Shown: positions 1 to 11,858 of the stretch, one piece after another
Position numbering within the stretch: the first letter of the stretch is position 1
How the letters are laid out: every line of letters starts with the position of its first letter
NCBI RefSeq assembly: GCF_012489685.1
Contig: NC_080046.1
Span: forward strand, 64,991,984 to 65,055,983
DNA from: Lotus japonicus
Lineage: Eukaryota; Streptophyta; Magnoliopsida; Fabales; Fabaceae
Reading direction: 5' to 3'
Length of the DNA: 64,000 nt
The notes under the pieces: generated by a model
Databases searched by the model: none
Told to the model about the DNA's origin: nothing
Seen by the model: the letters and a program-made list of their open reading frames with translations, nothing else
Position numbers and translations under genes: made by a program

Positions 1-1205
1 CCATAGTGATATATACGGTCTGAATCCGCCTCTGCTTCTTGAGAAAGGTGTTCTCAAGATAATGTTTTATAAATATATCCTCCCGAAAAAAAAATATACC
101 GTATTTTTTAATTAATTTTGAATTGAATTTGAATTTGATGATAGTTTATCAGTGAATTGTTATATAATATTAAATATAACACATAAGGGTATATGTGTAA
201 TTAACTGTATGGTTCTGTTCTGTTTCACGTGCACCAAACACAGAACAAAACATAATTGTCCTGTTCTGTGCTATGTTTACCAAACACACTGCACAGAACA
301 TTATTGTCATGTTCCGTTCTGTCCTGTTCCGTTCCGTTGCCAAACGCTACCTTATAATGAACCATTAAATAATGCCTGGTAAAACATTGTCTAAAGTAGG
401 CATTCATCAGATAAAACAATCTATAAAGTAGCCCTTCGTTGTAAAGACCATCTAATGTAGAAAGAGTGGAAGACGAAAATTTCAGTTTTGGAATAATAAT
501 ATAGGGTTAGTGTCATTAAGAATACTAATTAAATAGTTAATAAAAGTCAAAGCACAATAAACAAGTTCTCACACTCCATTTCATACAGAAGTTTTGCGCA
601 TTTGCTACATTCATTACTTGGGGAGGCGTTGACCTGAGGCCGAGCGTCATGAGAGATGTTTATGGCTGATAGCAAGCCATTAGTGTTGGTACAGTACTAT
701 TAGTGCTGTTAATTTCAAGTGTTTAAGCAAGTATGTCTTGTTAGTAGTAGTGTTTATCATTCCATGAACAGCTATACCCCTCTTTTAGGAGTTTGAGTGA
801 GATTCCCTTGATACAAGTTGGACTGTCCTTAAGGTTTCTTAATCTAAGAGACAAAATAAAAATGAAACTTTCATTTATCCAACAAAATAACAACTTTCAA
901 GATTCAATATTCAACCAGAATTTGGCTCCTTTCAAGCACTTGGTACACTCTTGAGGACAAAGATATATATATAACTATGAATCAAAAGAAACCTATATTT
1001 TAGAGTATTATTGGCCTCAATACATCCAATGAATTAAGAGTTTATACAAAATGAAACTATTCATTTCAATTTAATCAACATTTATTTAAATACACTTCAC
1101 CATGCAGAGTCTCTGTGTACCTTGTAAGAGCAGCATCTTCATTAAATGTTGACAAGCTTTGCTAAATTGTCCTTACCTTGACAGAACTAATTCTGTTTGT
1201 CACAT
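1..1205. other. AT-rich intergenic / 3' flank of the CIP7-family gene
   Basis: No coding region was recognised. The right part (roughly 900-1205) is probably the 3' UTR and 3' flank of the minus-strand gene that stops at 1206. At about 195-345 there is a run of TTCTGTTC-like words on both strands interleaved with CCAAACAC, which looks like a decayed inverted repeat or small MITE; I found no clean target duplication. Confidence 0.4.
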
Positions 1206-4200
1206 TTAGGGACTGACTCTTACTCTTGACACTTTAGTGGTAGAAACCCTTGCTGTTTTGCCTTCAATTTGGTCTTTTTTGGGCACGCCTCTAGCAACAC
1301 CAGAGGATGCAGTTCTTTCAGCAATTCTCCTCTGGCGTTCATTCGCCTTTTCTTCCATCTTCTTCCTTATTTCATCTTCCTATTTACCATCACAGATCAT
1401 TAGGAGTTAGAATTACTGAATGTTATGAGAAAAGTTGTAGGTGTTCAAAGCATAAAAAGTACTCAAAAACATTGAAAATTCACTATACCTGCTCCCTTTT
1501 GCTCTTCTGAACTACTGGCCTACTTGGGAGAGATGGCTTTCTGTTCCTAGATATTATTTCAGGCTTTCCCTTCCCAGAGGATCCGCGCAAAGCTTTCTCA
1601 GAATTTCTTGTAGCTGAAACTTTGCTTTTATTCATGCTGGTTTTCTCAGGACTACCAGAAAGGTTGTTACTCACATTAGGTGAATCATCAACAGAGGATC
1701 TTCTATCAGGTTCTGAGAAAGAAAAGTCAACTTCATAGTCCATTGACCGAGAGGCCTCGACAGAATCCAATCCTGAATCCCGTTGTAGAACTACGTAGAG
1801 GTCATTCGGCTCTTGGTTGTTTGCTAATGCTTTCTTCTCATTTGAAGCAGCCGTGTCACTTTCCAGCTTGTTGGCAGGAGTTAGATCTTCAACCATACTT
1901 AGGTCTGTCCTCCATTGTGTGTCAGAAAGACTATTATCCACCAATTGACCCTGTATCATGAAGGAATCATCAACCAGAGTTCCTTCTTTTCTTTTTTCAG
2001 CATGGGAGTAACCATTCACTGATGATAAAGTGTAATCATCATCAAACACTTTGGGCGTGATGGTGGTATCAGCGCTCCTCATCTTTTCCATATTATCAAC
2101 AATAAACCAATCTTCTGATGTTCTGCCTTTGGTTCCTAATGAATCAGCAGCAAAAGTAGATAACGGATCCCCAAACTCATTTCCAGGTTCTCCTGTTCTG
2201 TGTGATAACAATATTTCTTCACCCATATTATCTCTGCTCTTTGTAACTGGACCACAGTTGTCTACATACTCATCCATCTTGGATCTACCTTCATTTCCTC
2301 CATCTCTCTGAGCGACAATGAAGGAGTCATTTGCAACTTTAGGATTCTTCAGAACTTCCTTGAAATCCAAGTTTTGAGCTGAACTAGCGGAATATGGAGT
2401 TCTTTCTTCTGAGTTTCTCACCACAAAATGTTCATCCTGAACATCGTTTGGCTGCATCCTTCCAGATCCATCAATCCCAGTCTCCTCATCTATCTTCAAA
2501 AGGTTCTGGAATGCATCCCAGTTCTTATCTTTGTTCCCTCCTTCAGATGCATCAGTCAAGTTTTCAGTGAGATCCTCCTCAATAGCATCACCATTTCTAA
2601 TTGCATTGCGCTGGGCCAGTGCTTTTTTTCGATTAGAACGCTTTTCAACTTTATGAACCTTTTGCAAGGATTCGAGTGCAACACCGACCTTATTTTTTAT
2701 GGCTTCTTCATCGATGTCATCTTCTAAAGAAGATTCATCAGAGACTCCGCCCTCATTCCCATTTCTCCTATTTGGAGTGATGTAATTGATATTACGAATC
2801 ACGACTGTTCCAGATGACTTCCTTCTGTGTTTTTTCCTCTTTACATCTTCGTTCAAAGAATCATTTGAGTTCTTCTGGTTATCTGAATTAGATTCACTCT
2901 CAGAATCAGGGTCACTGGACTCTGTCAGCTGGTCTTCATATTCTTCTGGTCCTTTCTTATGATGAGATTTCTCCTTTCTCGTTGCTGATGATCTCTGATT
3001 CACTCCCAGGTTAGAAGACCATTGCATATTTTGATGGTAAGGAGGAACAGACTGCATATTAGCCAAAGGATATCCTTGGTATGAGGGCATTTGCTGATTA
3101 GGATTTTGCATATTATACATATATGGAGGTAAATTGTAAGGCCAGGGCATTGCCATATGAACATTTGCCATATGCGGTGGTCTCTGATCTGGTGTAGGCA
3201 AGTTCACATCTGCACATGACATTCCTTGGTAAGATCATTTCTCATTTAAATCACACTAGACTAGAAATTTCAATAAACTATTCTCATCATTTCTTATATG
3301 TACCCTCTTTTCTTCCTGGACTTTTATCTTCCCTAACATAAACTCAATCGAGTTTTTTAAGCTATTTTTTATCCACTTAAAAGGTTGGTTTGACCTAAAC
3401 TTAAAGATAGTTTGTCAAATTGCAGTTCACAGGGTGAAAATACAGAAAAAGAAACAAAAATATTAACTGCTTGATTAAACCAAAAAAGATAGCAGACAAG
3501 ACAGAAGCATAATATGGCATATGACTGATTATTTGGTTTGCTAATGACAAAATAACAAAATTCAGAGATTTGACTTGGATGCCTATAAAGGAAAAAGAAA
3601 CAGCTATAAAACAATACCTTCTTTTTTGTTTAAAGTAGCTGAATTTGAAGTTTCCAGAAACACATTTTCATCACTAGAAGGAGTACTGATATCATTTGCT
3701 AGTATAATTCCTGATGTTTCAGAAAATGGAAGTGCTGGTGGTAAGCTTGACTGCATAGCAGCTACTTCTTTTATCCAAAGATCATCTGCATGCTTTTTCT
3801 TCCATAATTCCTTAAATTTATTGCAAGCTTCCCTGCATACATTGAATATCAACACTTATAGTTGGTCTAAAAACGGAGTGAAGGTTTCATGTCAAAGAGA
3901 CAAGATGCACAGGTATTTGGTCAAGGAGTGAAGGTTTCATGTCAGGGAGACAAGATGCACAGACATTTAGAGTTTAAAGGAAACTTAAAAGTTCACATGA
4001 ATAGTTTCTCAATAATCCTTAGATTTGTAAGGAATGAGAGGACTGACATAATATCTTTGCAGTTCATACCTTAAACGCGATGCTCCAAATGCATTTGCAA
4101 AATATATGAGATCATCGATACTATTGATCTCAAATCCAGCGACAAGACCACGCGTATAAGCCATTGCTTGCTCTTTCCGGAGTAGTGCTATCCGAGACTC

Positions 4201-5292
4201 AAAAAGACGTTGCAGCGAAATCCTTATCATTATAGCAATTGAAAGTGTTAGGAATAGTTTCAAGTGAACTGGTGAAAGCAAGAAATTACTTTTCAACAAC
4301 AAAAACCATTCAAGATGCAGAACCTTACTTTGAACTTTCCTCTGCTTTATCGTCAACACCGTCAAGTACATCATTTAACTGAAACCAATACAAAACATTA
4401 ATCAATAAAAGTTCACCAGACCATATAGTAATTCTGACATTTTTTAAGAAATAAAATACCTTGGTAGAATCACTTAACCTCCTTGTGATGCCATTGGTTT
4501 GTGGTATATTTCCTGAAGCATGAAAGGATTTCAGTTGAAAACTAGCCTCATTAAGCAGCTCATGATTAGGTGAAAGAAAATTAATCAACAAGTGCTGTTT
4601 CTAGGAATTTAATTATAGCACCAAATACTAATAGATTCATATACAAATATCCACAAAACATGTCAAAGTTTCAGCTCCTAACCGTACCTTCATCCGGATT
4701 TGCAATTGAGATTGATAAAGCATTAGCTTCAAATTGATTTTCAATCTGCTGGATTTCCTTTTCAATGCTGACAAACCTCTCCAGAGCAGCAGGAGTGCTA
4801 ACAAATCGCACAAATCTGTAAAATAACCCCCCAAACAAGTGTTAAGGACTTTCACAGCAGAGTTAATTGATTCACTGTTCTTCAAATTTGATTGAAAACA
4901 TGTAAGAAGGTAATCAAAATCAGAAGCAGTCAAGTGGTGCGCACCTCTCAAACGTGGCCTTGGTGAACCAGAAAGCACCATTAGTGGTGGGAGGAAGAAG
5001 CTTAATCGAGTATCCACCTTTAGAGATCTCATCCTTGACAAATTTGAGGTGAGAAACGAAAGGCTCAAACAACCCAGAAGCTATTTTCTCACGACGAGTT
5101 CCACAAAACACTAAAAGCTCACATCTGCAAAATCATCAAAAGCAAAACACAAAAATCACTCATTCAGTTGTAAAAAAAGCAGAGTTTCTTAATGAAATCA
5201 GAGCATGTAGCAAACAGGGTGTGTGAGATTCACCTGGTTCTAGTTGGGGTGAGTTGAAACAGGGCATAATCAAGAATGGCCTTGGAATCCAT
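1206..5292 (-). CDS. COP1-interacting protein 7 (CIP7) family protein, 9 exons
   Basis: Exons on the minus strand by splice consensus: 5292-5234, 5124-4945, 4815-4688, 4512-4460, 4378-4329, 4222-4070, 3832-3618, 3224-1489, 1379-1206. They sum to 2748 nt, 915 residues, with frame kept at every junction. The N-terminus ([22 protein letters not shown], then [19 protein letters not shown] and [15 protein letters not shown]) is the hallmark of plant CIP7-like proteins. Exons 6-7 encode a helical block with [18 protein letters not shown]. The large exon 8 is polar and acidic/basic, probably disordered, with a basic KRKKHRRKS nuclear-signal-like stretch and the family's VVIRNINYI motif near residue 420. 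The C-terminus is a charged helix ([16 protein letters not shown]). In Arabidopsis CIP7 is a nuclear COP1 partner and positive regulator of light-induced genes; the same role here is inferred from family. The ATG is chosen because it starts the conserved N-terminus. Paralogue identity is not resolved. Confidence 0.88.
3870..3966. repeat. 50-bp tandem duplication inside a CIP7-family intron
   Basis: The words GGAGTGAAGGTTTCATGTCA and GACAAGATGCACAG occur twice with a period of about 50 bp in the intron between exons 6 and 7. It does not touch the coding frame. It is a local tandem duplication. Confidence 0.7.
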
Positions 5293-5660
5293 GGTGAGCT
5301 GAGACTGTCAGAAAAGAACCTTGAAATGCTGTGTTAAGGTTGGTGTTATGGTGGTGAAGGTGTGAAGATGGTGGTCACAGAGACAGAGTGGAGTGTCATG
5401 TGGAAGCTGAGTATGTATGTGAGGTGAGAGAAAGCAAAGGTAGCAGTAGGCACATGAAGAAGAAGAAGAAGAATCGCACATGGAGTGCAAACTGGGACAT
5501 TATTATTGTATATTATTGTATATTATAGGATTTTTCAACGCTGAAATCACATGCAACAGTGACAGCTTCTTCTTTGTTTTCGTATCTAGCTAACTCTTTG
5601 GTCATGTCTGTGAAATCTAGAGAGAGAAAAATGAGATTAATATTTGGGGTGGGAATTTAT
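5293..5660 (-). promoter_or_regulatory. 5' UTR/promoter region of the CIP7-family gene with a trinucleotide run
   Basis: Immediately upstream of the ATG at 5292. It contains a (GAA)n run on the plus strand (about 5456-5474), i.e. a CTT-rich tract in the transcribed sense, common in plant 5' UTRs. The transcription start cannot be placed from sequence. Confidence 0.3.
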
Positions 5661-5880
5661 TCTAAGATTATTGTTAATCTTTGAGATAATGATAGGTAAA
5701 CACAATTTCTTAAAGACCTAGTTGCCGATGGTGGCCGCAGTGTCTGTCTAGTTAAAGGTAGTTGTTTGAATTTCTAAAGTTGAGAGTTCAATTATTGGGA
5801 ATTATTAGGAGATGTACTTTTATGAAGATCTTTTACTTTCATTACACTCAAGTTGAATATGAATGACTTAATAGAAGATA

Positions 5881-6186
5881 CTCCCTCCCTCCGGTCCTAT
5901 TTATAAGCATGAAAGAGAAGAAAAATCTTGGTCTTTTTTATAAGAACCAAATGAAAGTTTGAGCTATATTAATTAATTTTTCCAATGATGCCCTTATTAA
6001 TTCTAACTTGTAAAATGTGTCTCATTAATTATTCTCTCTCTTTTCCACTTTCCAACACTAATAACAAAGGGTAGTTTTGGAAGTTCATTTTAATTTAAGA
6101 CAAATTTAATGCATTTTATCTAGTTTAACTACATTTCTTAAACTATGTGAATTTTTTTTGTTGCTTATAAATAGGACCGGAGGGAG
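5881..6186. mobile_element. Stowaway-type MITE, intact ends
   Basis: A 306-bp element bounded by TA on both sides (5879-5880 and 6187-6188). The left end begins CTCCCTCC..CCGGTCCTATTTATAAGC and the right end is its reverse complement, TTATAAATAGGACCGGAGGG. TA duplication and a CTCCCT terminus are typical of Tc1/mariner-derived Stowaway elements. No coding capacity. A second copy of the same family, split by another element, lies at 35647-36548. Confidence 0.9.
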
Positions 6187-6358
6187 TACTTGTGGTTTTT
6201 TTTTGAAATCAAAGATACTTGTGGTTAAAACCCAAAAAAAGTATTTTGGCAGGCATCTATCAAACTTATTTTTTGGGATATTTTTTAATCCACAACATTT
6301 TGTAATCGTTAAAGACTCCACAAAACAATATGTCTAAAGGGTATTTAAAGAAAGATTT

Positions 6359-6503
6359 GACTCATTTAAAGTGAGACTCACTTACTTTAGATGGTAAAGT
6401 AAGTTATCATATCATTAATAGGGATTACCTAATTTAAAAAGTTAATTAAAATAATTTAATTAATAGTATGATAACTTACTTTACTTTTCACTTTAAAGGA
6501 GTC
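6359..6503. mobile_element. Hairpin MITE-like element
   Basis: The left arm starts GACTCATTTAAAGTGA and the right arm, read on the minus strand, starts GACTCCTTTAAAGTGA. Both continue into AAAGTAAGTTATCAT. The left arm has a short extra segment. The centre is AT-rich. No convincing target duplication was found, so the boundary is approximate. Confidence 0.6.
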
Positions 6504-7903
6504 GGACCGGTATAGAGAATATTAATCTCTATGAATATTTTTGTTTGTTAATTTTGGAGAGATTTTTGTGTAAGAAAAATAGAAGTGACCGTAATTAAAA
6601 ATGATATAATTGGTAATCTACATTTATTTTGTCTTAATGAGGGGCAGGTGAAAGGAAGAAAGGTGTATGTGAACGTGATTATAGGTTGCTTTTGATCATG
6701 GCCTTTAATTTGTGGCATGGGTTACAACCACAAGTAAGTTTCCAAAAAGATGTTCATTTCATAAAAAAGACACTGGAACCTTTCTCTGGCGGTTGGTCCC
6801 TGTTGTCAAGCAATATCAGTCTGGAAAAGAATATGTTCGTCTCATCTTTAGTGTTTCAAAACATTTCTACAATTAATTATTATGAAGTTATAATCGATTC
6901 GATTCTGAAAGAAAACTTATATGAGTAACTTCTAAATTTTAGAAATGATTCTAATAAAAGTGAAGCAGATCCAAACATTCTACTTAGATTTGCTTGCAGA
7001 CTTCAATTTTTTTCAAGGAACATGGTTTGGGGGTTGGGTACGGTTTAAATCCTGCAGGTGAAGCTTGTGTCTCATGACTTTGTAAAATTAGGTCTTGTAA
7101 CGTATCTTTAATCTTGATTTGGAGATGGATCTTAGAGCCTAACACGTATCCAGAGACCCCACGTAATAATTATATGAAGACTGCAAGCTGTTTGCCACTT
7201 TAATTGCTCAATTAATCATATATATCTAGTGAATTAGTCTTTGGATTTTCTCAAACTTTTATTAGGGACAAAATTATTTAGATTTATTTTATTTTTGAAT
7301 TATTAGTTCTGCTAACCAAGTGTTAGCCATTAATAAGGAACAGAAGTAGTAAGTGTTAACCATTATTGGTTAATCATTTCACATTATTTTTGGCTTGTTT
7401 TTCTTTTTCTTTTCTTTAGCATGATCGACAAAAAAAAATATGTGTTTTATATAATGAATGTAATTATTACCATACCGATTGGTTCATCCCGGTTAACTTG
7501 ACCAGTTCAAGTTGACCCGAATGGTTTGGGCAGATTTAGGTTTAAGTATTTATAGGTTAGGGATTGGGGTTTATAGTAAGGTTTATGTCACCTGACTTGC
7601 TCAAGTCAGTTTGGCCAGTTTCAAGTCAACTTGACTCCTTCAAGTCGACTAAGTCGTTTAAATTGGCCCGACATGTTGTTGTCGAGTCTAGGTTGGCCTG
7701 ACACAATGGTCGACCAACTGGTTCATGTCAAGTTTAGTGTTAGGTTTAGGGTCAGGTCTACGTCACCTGACCGTTAAGGTCGGCTCAACCCGTTAAGGTC
7801 AAAACGACATGTTCTAGTCTACCCAACTTGGTGAGATCAAAATGCAACTTTACTCTGACAAGAAACTAAATTCGACCAAGTTGGAGGGACAAAAAAACAT
7901 ATT
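6504..7903. other. Intergenic stretch without recognisable genes
   Basis: AT-rich, with stops in all frames. Between about 7480 and 7830 the composition changes: short words such as TCAAGTTGAC, GTCACCTGAC and AAGGTCG recur on both strands. This resembles the subterminal region of an old DNA transposon, but no ends could be fixed. Confidence 0.35.
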
Positions 7904-7911
7904 GAACCTTA

Positions 7912-8119
7912 CAGGGCCGGCCCAAGGGTAAAGCCACCCAAGCAAGGGTTTTATGCCTCAATTTTTTCTTTTCTTTTTACTAAGTAAAAAAGGCCCCCAA
8001 AATTTTTTTACTAAGCAAAAAAGGCCTCCAAAAATAAAGTTTACTTTAGCATTCATTTAGGTAATAAAGCATCACTTTAAAGTTTGCTATAAGCCTCCTT
8101 TAGTGTTGGGCCGACACGG
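7912..8119. mobile_element. Small non-autonomous hAT-like element
   Basis: Flanked by the perfect 8-bp direct repeat GAACCTTA (7904-7911 and 8120-8127). The left end is CAGGGCCGGCCCAA and the right end, reverse-complemented, is CCGTGTCGGCCCAA. About 14 of the first 20 positions match. An 8-bp duplication with a CAGGG-type end fits hAT. The interior is AT-rich and non-coding. Confidence 0.8.
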
Positions 8120-8760
8120 GAACCTTAAAAAATAAAACCAAGTGATATTTCAACATAAAATTCTTAAATAAGTTATTGCAATAACCAACTTGTCTTCCAC
8201 CATGTAAAATCGATCGGGTTCATGAATTACAAAATATTATAATGCCCTAATTATATTTTTATGTATAAAAATATTCTATTTTCTATACCCTATTATATTT
8301 AAAATTATGACTTTTATACGAGTTTGTTACCCATAAATTATTTCATCAATCAGTTAGAAAACTCTACTAATTGAAGTATTAATTACACATCAAAACTGCT
8401 AGAGAAAAGTGTCAATTTATGTAGAATAAACTAGAGAGGTGGATCTGAAGCCAACTATCAAATAGCTGTATAGCTCACTTTAGCTGGAAAAAGCATATGT
8501 ATGTTATGTTATGTGTGGGGTTCTATGAGTTGTGCAAATATATGATTGACAGTGAAATGCTTCTAAAGCAAGACGACAAAATTTCTCATGCAAGTTGATG
8601 ATTCAATTATAATGCCCAAAATATTTCCTTGAAGAATTATTGAGCTATTGAAGCATGCATCTTATCTTGTATCCATATATTAACATGTGCGAAATGCAGT
8701 TTTTGCTTTATTTCCAAGAATTAATACCCTTGGACTCTAAGGAATAAAACCAGGAACTCT

Positions 8761-8830
8761 CACTACAAGAAAAATTGCAGTTTGCAGTGTTTTTAAAGAA
8801 TTTTGCAGCGGTTTTTTTTTTTTATAAGCA
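8761..8830 (+). mobile_element. Orphan CACTA (En/Spm) transposon end
   Basis: The sequence CACTACAAGAAAAAT at 8761 is the typical terminus of plant CACTA elements, followed by repeated TTTGCAG words that look like subterminal repeats. No matching inverted end was found in the flanking few kb, so this is probably a truncated relic. Confidence 0.5.
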
Positions 8831-8869
8831 AAAAGTATTACTGGTGCAAAAATACTAAGTCCAACATGA

Positions 8870-9075
8870 ATAAAGTTGTGTTGGCCCAGTGGTTTGAACC
8901 TCTTCTTTACTTCATAGGAAAGAGGTGGAGGATGAGAGAGATAGGAAGAAAATAAAAAGTAAGAGAAATAAAATATAAGATGTGATAGATAATAAAATGA
9001 TAGAGATAAAAATAAAAATATGTGGAAATAAAGTAGAGAAAAAAATGAAGTGTGAGTATATCATTATTGGTCCAA
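8870..9075 (+). repeat. MITE-like dispersed repeat, copy 1
   Basis: An A/G-rich block containing AAGATGTGATAGAT, GTGGAAATAAAGT and a right part reading AAGTGTGAGTATATCATTA. The same words occur in the same order on the minus strand at about 46873-47110. The two are therefore members of one dispersed family. The ends are not defined. Confidence 0.55.
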
Positions 9076-9448
9076 CATCAATTTAAGATCACCATTTATT
9101 GTTCCACCAATGGTTATCATAATTTACTTTACTCTTTACCATTTATGTATAGTATTTTTAATATTGTATAAAAATATTATATTTTATGCAAGTAACTAAA
9201 TAAATAAATATGAAAATAAAGAACATACTCCGATCATCCTCAAAGGATGCATAAAGAACACCAGTTCAGAACCATTGCTTCAATACGTATGAACCCCCAC
9301 TATGGGCTGAGAAAGAATCTCATTAAAACTTTACTAAAAATATCTATTGGAATAAAAACTTAATGAATGATGAAGAGTACCAAATTCTCAAAGGTGCCAA
9401 AAACCGAAAAAAGACAGGGACAAATCCCACCCAAGAGGATGAGTGTTT

Positions 9449-9605
9449 GGATCCTCTCATGTGTAAAAAAACTTGAGAGTGTCAAGTATCATCATCTCAC
9501 CATTAATTTTATTTTATTTTATTTTTCATTTATTATCTACACAAAAGTTAATGGTGAGATGGTAAAACTTGACACTCTCAAGTTTTTTTACACTTGAGAG
9601 GATCC
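9449..9605. mobile_element. Palindromic MITE ending in GGATCCTCTCA
   Basis: A 157-bp near-perfect foldback. The left arm begins GGATCCTCTCATGTGTAAAA and runs through AACTTGAGAGTGTCAAGT; the right arm mirrors it to end at GGATCC (9600-9605). The loop is AT-rich. No coding sequence and no clear target duplication. Confidence 0.8.
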
Positions 9606-10488
9606 CGGCTCGTGTGAAAGATTTGTTTCTGGGGCCTTGCAGCTGGCAAAAGCAAAGTATGGTTCATAGAACACAAGCTAGAACCATCCACATTTTAATC
9701 ATCAAACATTCATCTCTCCAAATGAAGCATATTTCCCTTCATAATTGCTTGTCCAGAGAACACCATCTCACTTTTCATCCGCACACCAAACGCATAGCCA
9801 TCCAATAGTCCAATACACACATGCACCAGCTCCAAAGAAATTCCAGCTGTATAATCCTTCTCTGGGTTCTTGTTTTGAAGGATGAGGGTGATGAAAGGTT
9901 GTTGAAGATGATGAAAAAAATGTGATCTTCTGGGTTTTTTTAATTTTTCCTACCCATTTTTCCGTTTCGATCTACTCCACCAACCATCAACCATGTTTCC
10001 CTCATTCATTGGTTATTACCTCACAATTTTGTTCAATCCTTTGTTTGAACTTGAATTTAATTATGTATTCATGTTCATTAGAATGGGGGCCTGGAATGAA
10101 ACAAGAACAAACTAGTGTCAAGATGAATTTTTTTAAGCTGAAAATTTGAATTAATAAATTCAGAGTTTTTTATTTTTTATTTTTCTGATGGACTAAATTG
10201 ACATAATAATATGTGAGTCATTGATGACGTGTCAAATCAATGTGGCAAACATGATGATATTTAGACTTTTCCGTCTGAGAGACCAATGGAAAACTCAATC
10301 AATGACTAACTTGACTGACGACGACAAATTCAGGGACGAAAAAATATCATTTCCAAAGTATGAGGACTGGTCCATCATAAGTGAACACAGTCAGGGACCA
10401 AAATGGATGTTTACTCTTTCTTTAATAACTCGAACCAGTTGAAAAGTACCAACTCTTCACAGTGAAATCAAGCCCCTGCAGTACCTAC
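9606..10488. other. Intergenic stretch without recognisable genes
   Basis: No conserved reading frame recognised. Open frames here are short and low in complexity. Confidence 0.4.
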
Positions 10489-10700
10489 TGACGACACTCA
10501 TTCAAAGCACAAATTCATCGATTTGGCCCAACTTTTAATCGTCTTCTCCCTTGAGCCGTCCAATTTTGACTCTTGAACCAGAAACACATCAGGCTTGAAC
10601 CAAGCCACAGCCTTCTGAATCACGCGTCGTTTCGATGACCTTCCTAACCCCCTCACATTCCAGCAAACCCATGGAGCTTTCATCCTCACTGTCAATCACT
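10489..10700 (-). pseudogene. LINE (non-LTR retrotransposon) endonuclease fragment
   Basis: A minus-strand open frame (about 10498-10695) encodes CWNVRGLGRSSKRRVIQKAV followed by KPDVFLVQESKL. This matches the start of the apurinic-like endonuclease of plant L1-type LINEs: the W-N-x-R-G-L-G motif and the catalytic-region Q-E-S/T-K-L. Only the first part of the domain is present; the frame stops soon after, and no reverse transcriptase follows on the minus strand. It is a relic. Confidence 0.75.
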
Positions 10701-10785
10701 ATGTCACATGTTAATGTTAGGATGGTTCCTACTCCTATTCTTGAAAACGAGTCTCAATTCCTGACTTACAATCCAAGGAATTTTA

Positions 10786-11465
10786 TTAATTTGCTTGATA
10801 TCTTTAATACAAAATTTCAATTGAGTGATTATTAATATTATTATTTAAGTTTTTTCTCAAATTGTGACTAAAATTAAAATTAAAATTTAAATATGATAAA
10901 TTTAAGATTTTTATATTTAGTAATTAATATAATAAATAATATAGTGTAGTTAGTTTATTTTCTAGTTTTAAATTTTATTATTTGATGTATTTAATTCAAA
11001 CAAAGTTTTTAATTTCCAAATGTATTTCATGCTATTTTTCAATTGTGCTTTACATATATTTATCATTGATATTTATATTGTCATTTGAAAATTTTTCTTG
11101 AATTTTAATTAATAATTTAATTTAAATAATATTAAAATTTAATTTTTAATTGGATAAATTGAATTTTTGTAATTATTTACTTAAAATGGAAATTTTTTTG
11201 CTTGATATATTTAATACAAATTTTGAAGTGAGTGATTATTATTGTTATTATTATTAATGTTTCCCTATATTTGTGTTAATATTAAAATTTAATTGTAAAT
11301 ATGAGAAATTGAAAATTTTTACAGTTAGTAATTAATATAATAAATAATATAGTGGAGTTAGTTTAATTTTTAGTTTTCAATTGTATTATTTAATGTATTT
11401 AATTGAAGCAATTTTTTATTTTCTAATTGTATTTAATGTTATTGTTTGAGTTTACTTTACATTGA
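10786..11465. repeat. Diverged direct duplication (two AT-rich copies of ~265 bp)
   Basis: Copy A starts TTTGCTTGATATCTTTAATA (about 10789) and copy B TTTGCTTGATATATTTAATA (about 11199), about 410 bp apart. Both share AGTAATTAATATAATAAATA and then ATAATATAGTG.AGTTAGTTTA and a TATTATTT.ATGTATTTAATT block. The copies have diverged by substitutions and small indels. The function and element class are unknown. Confidence 0.65.
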
Positions 11466-11492
11466 TGGTGTATATAATGTTAATGTTATTTA

Positions 11493-11736
11493 ATGTATCT
11501 TATGAGAAAGGTGATTTTATGTGAGAAAATGAGAATAAATCACGATCGTTAGATCTAATCATGAATGGTTCAGATTAAATCAAATTAATGGTCATGTGAT
11601 CATTTAAAAAAGTCATGTGACTTTTTAAAAAAGTCACATGACTTCATGTTTTAATCCATACCATTCATGATTAGATCTAACGGTCGTGATTTATTCTTAT
11701 TTTCTCATGTAAGATCACCTTTCTCATAAGATACAT
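11493..11736. mobile_element. Long-arm hairpin MITE
   Basis: A 244-bp foldback. The left arm starts ATGTATCTTATGAGAAAGGT and the right arm ends with its complement, ACCTTTCTCATAAGATACAT. Pairing continues for about 100 bp through AATAAATCACGA.CGTTAGAT. The centre is a smaller palindrome built from AAAGTCATGTGACTTTTT. Non-coding. Confidence 0.8.
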
Positions 11737-11762
11737 CATATATATATATATATATATATATA
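11737..11762. repeat. (TA)n microsatellite
   Basis: A run of TA dinucleotides directly abutting the hairpin element. Confidence 0.9.
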
Positions 11763-11805
11763 TTATTTATTAGATATAATACTTATGTGATGCACATATT
11801 TATTT

Positions 11806-11826
11806 CTAATCTATCTATCTATCTAC

Positions 11827-11858
<32 letters not shown>
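11806..11858. repeat. (ATCT)n microsatellite
   Basis: About a dozen ATCT tetranucleotides with one imperfect unit. It merges into the proposed TCTATA 5' end of the Helitron at 11854, so the exact Helitron start is ambiguous by multiples of 4 bp. Confidence 0.9.

Noticed and set aside
1680..2727. Plus-strand open frames opposite the large CIP7-family exon
   Set aside because: They are shadows of the minus-strand coding exon, with no domain of their own.
6686..6928. 80-residue plus-strand frame
   Set aside because: No family recognised, no start context or codon bias; surrounded by non-coding DNA.
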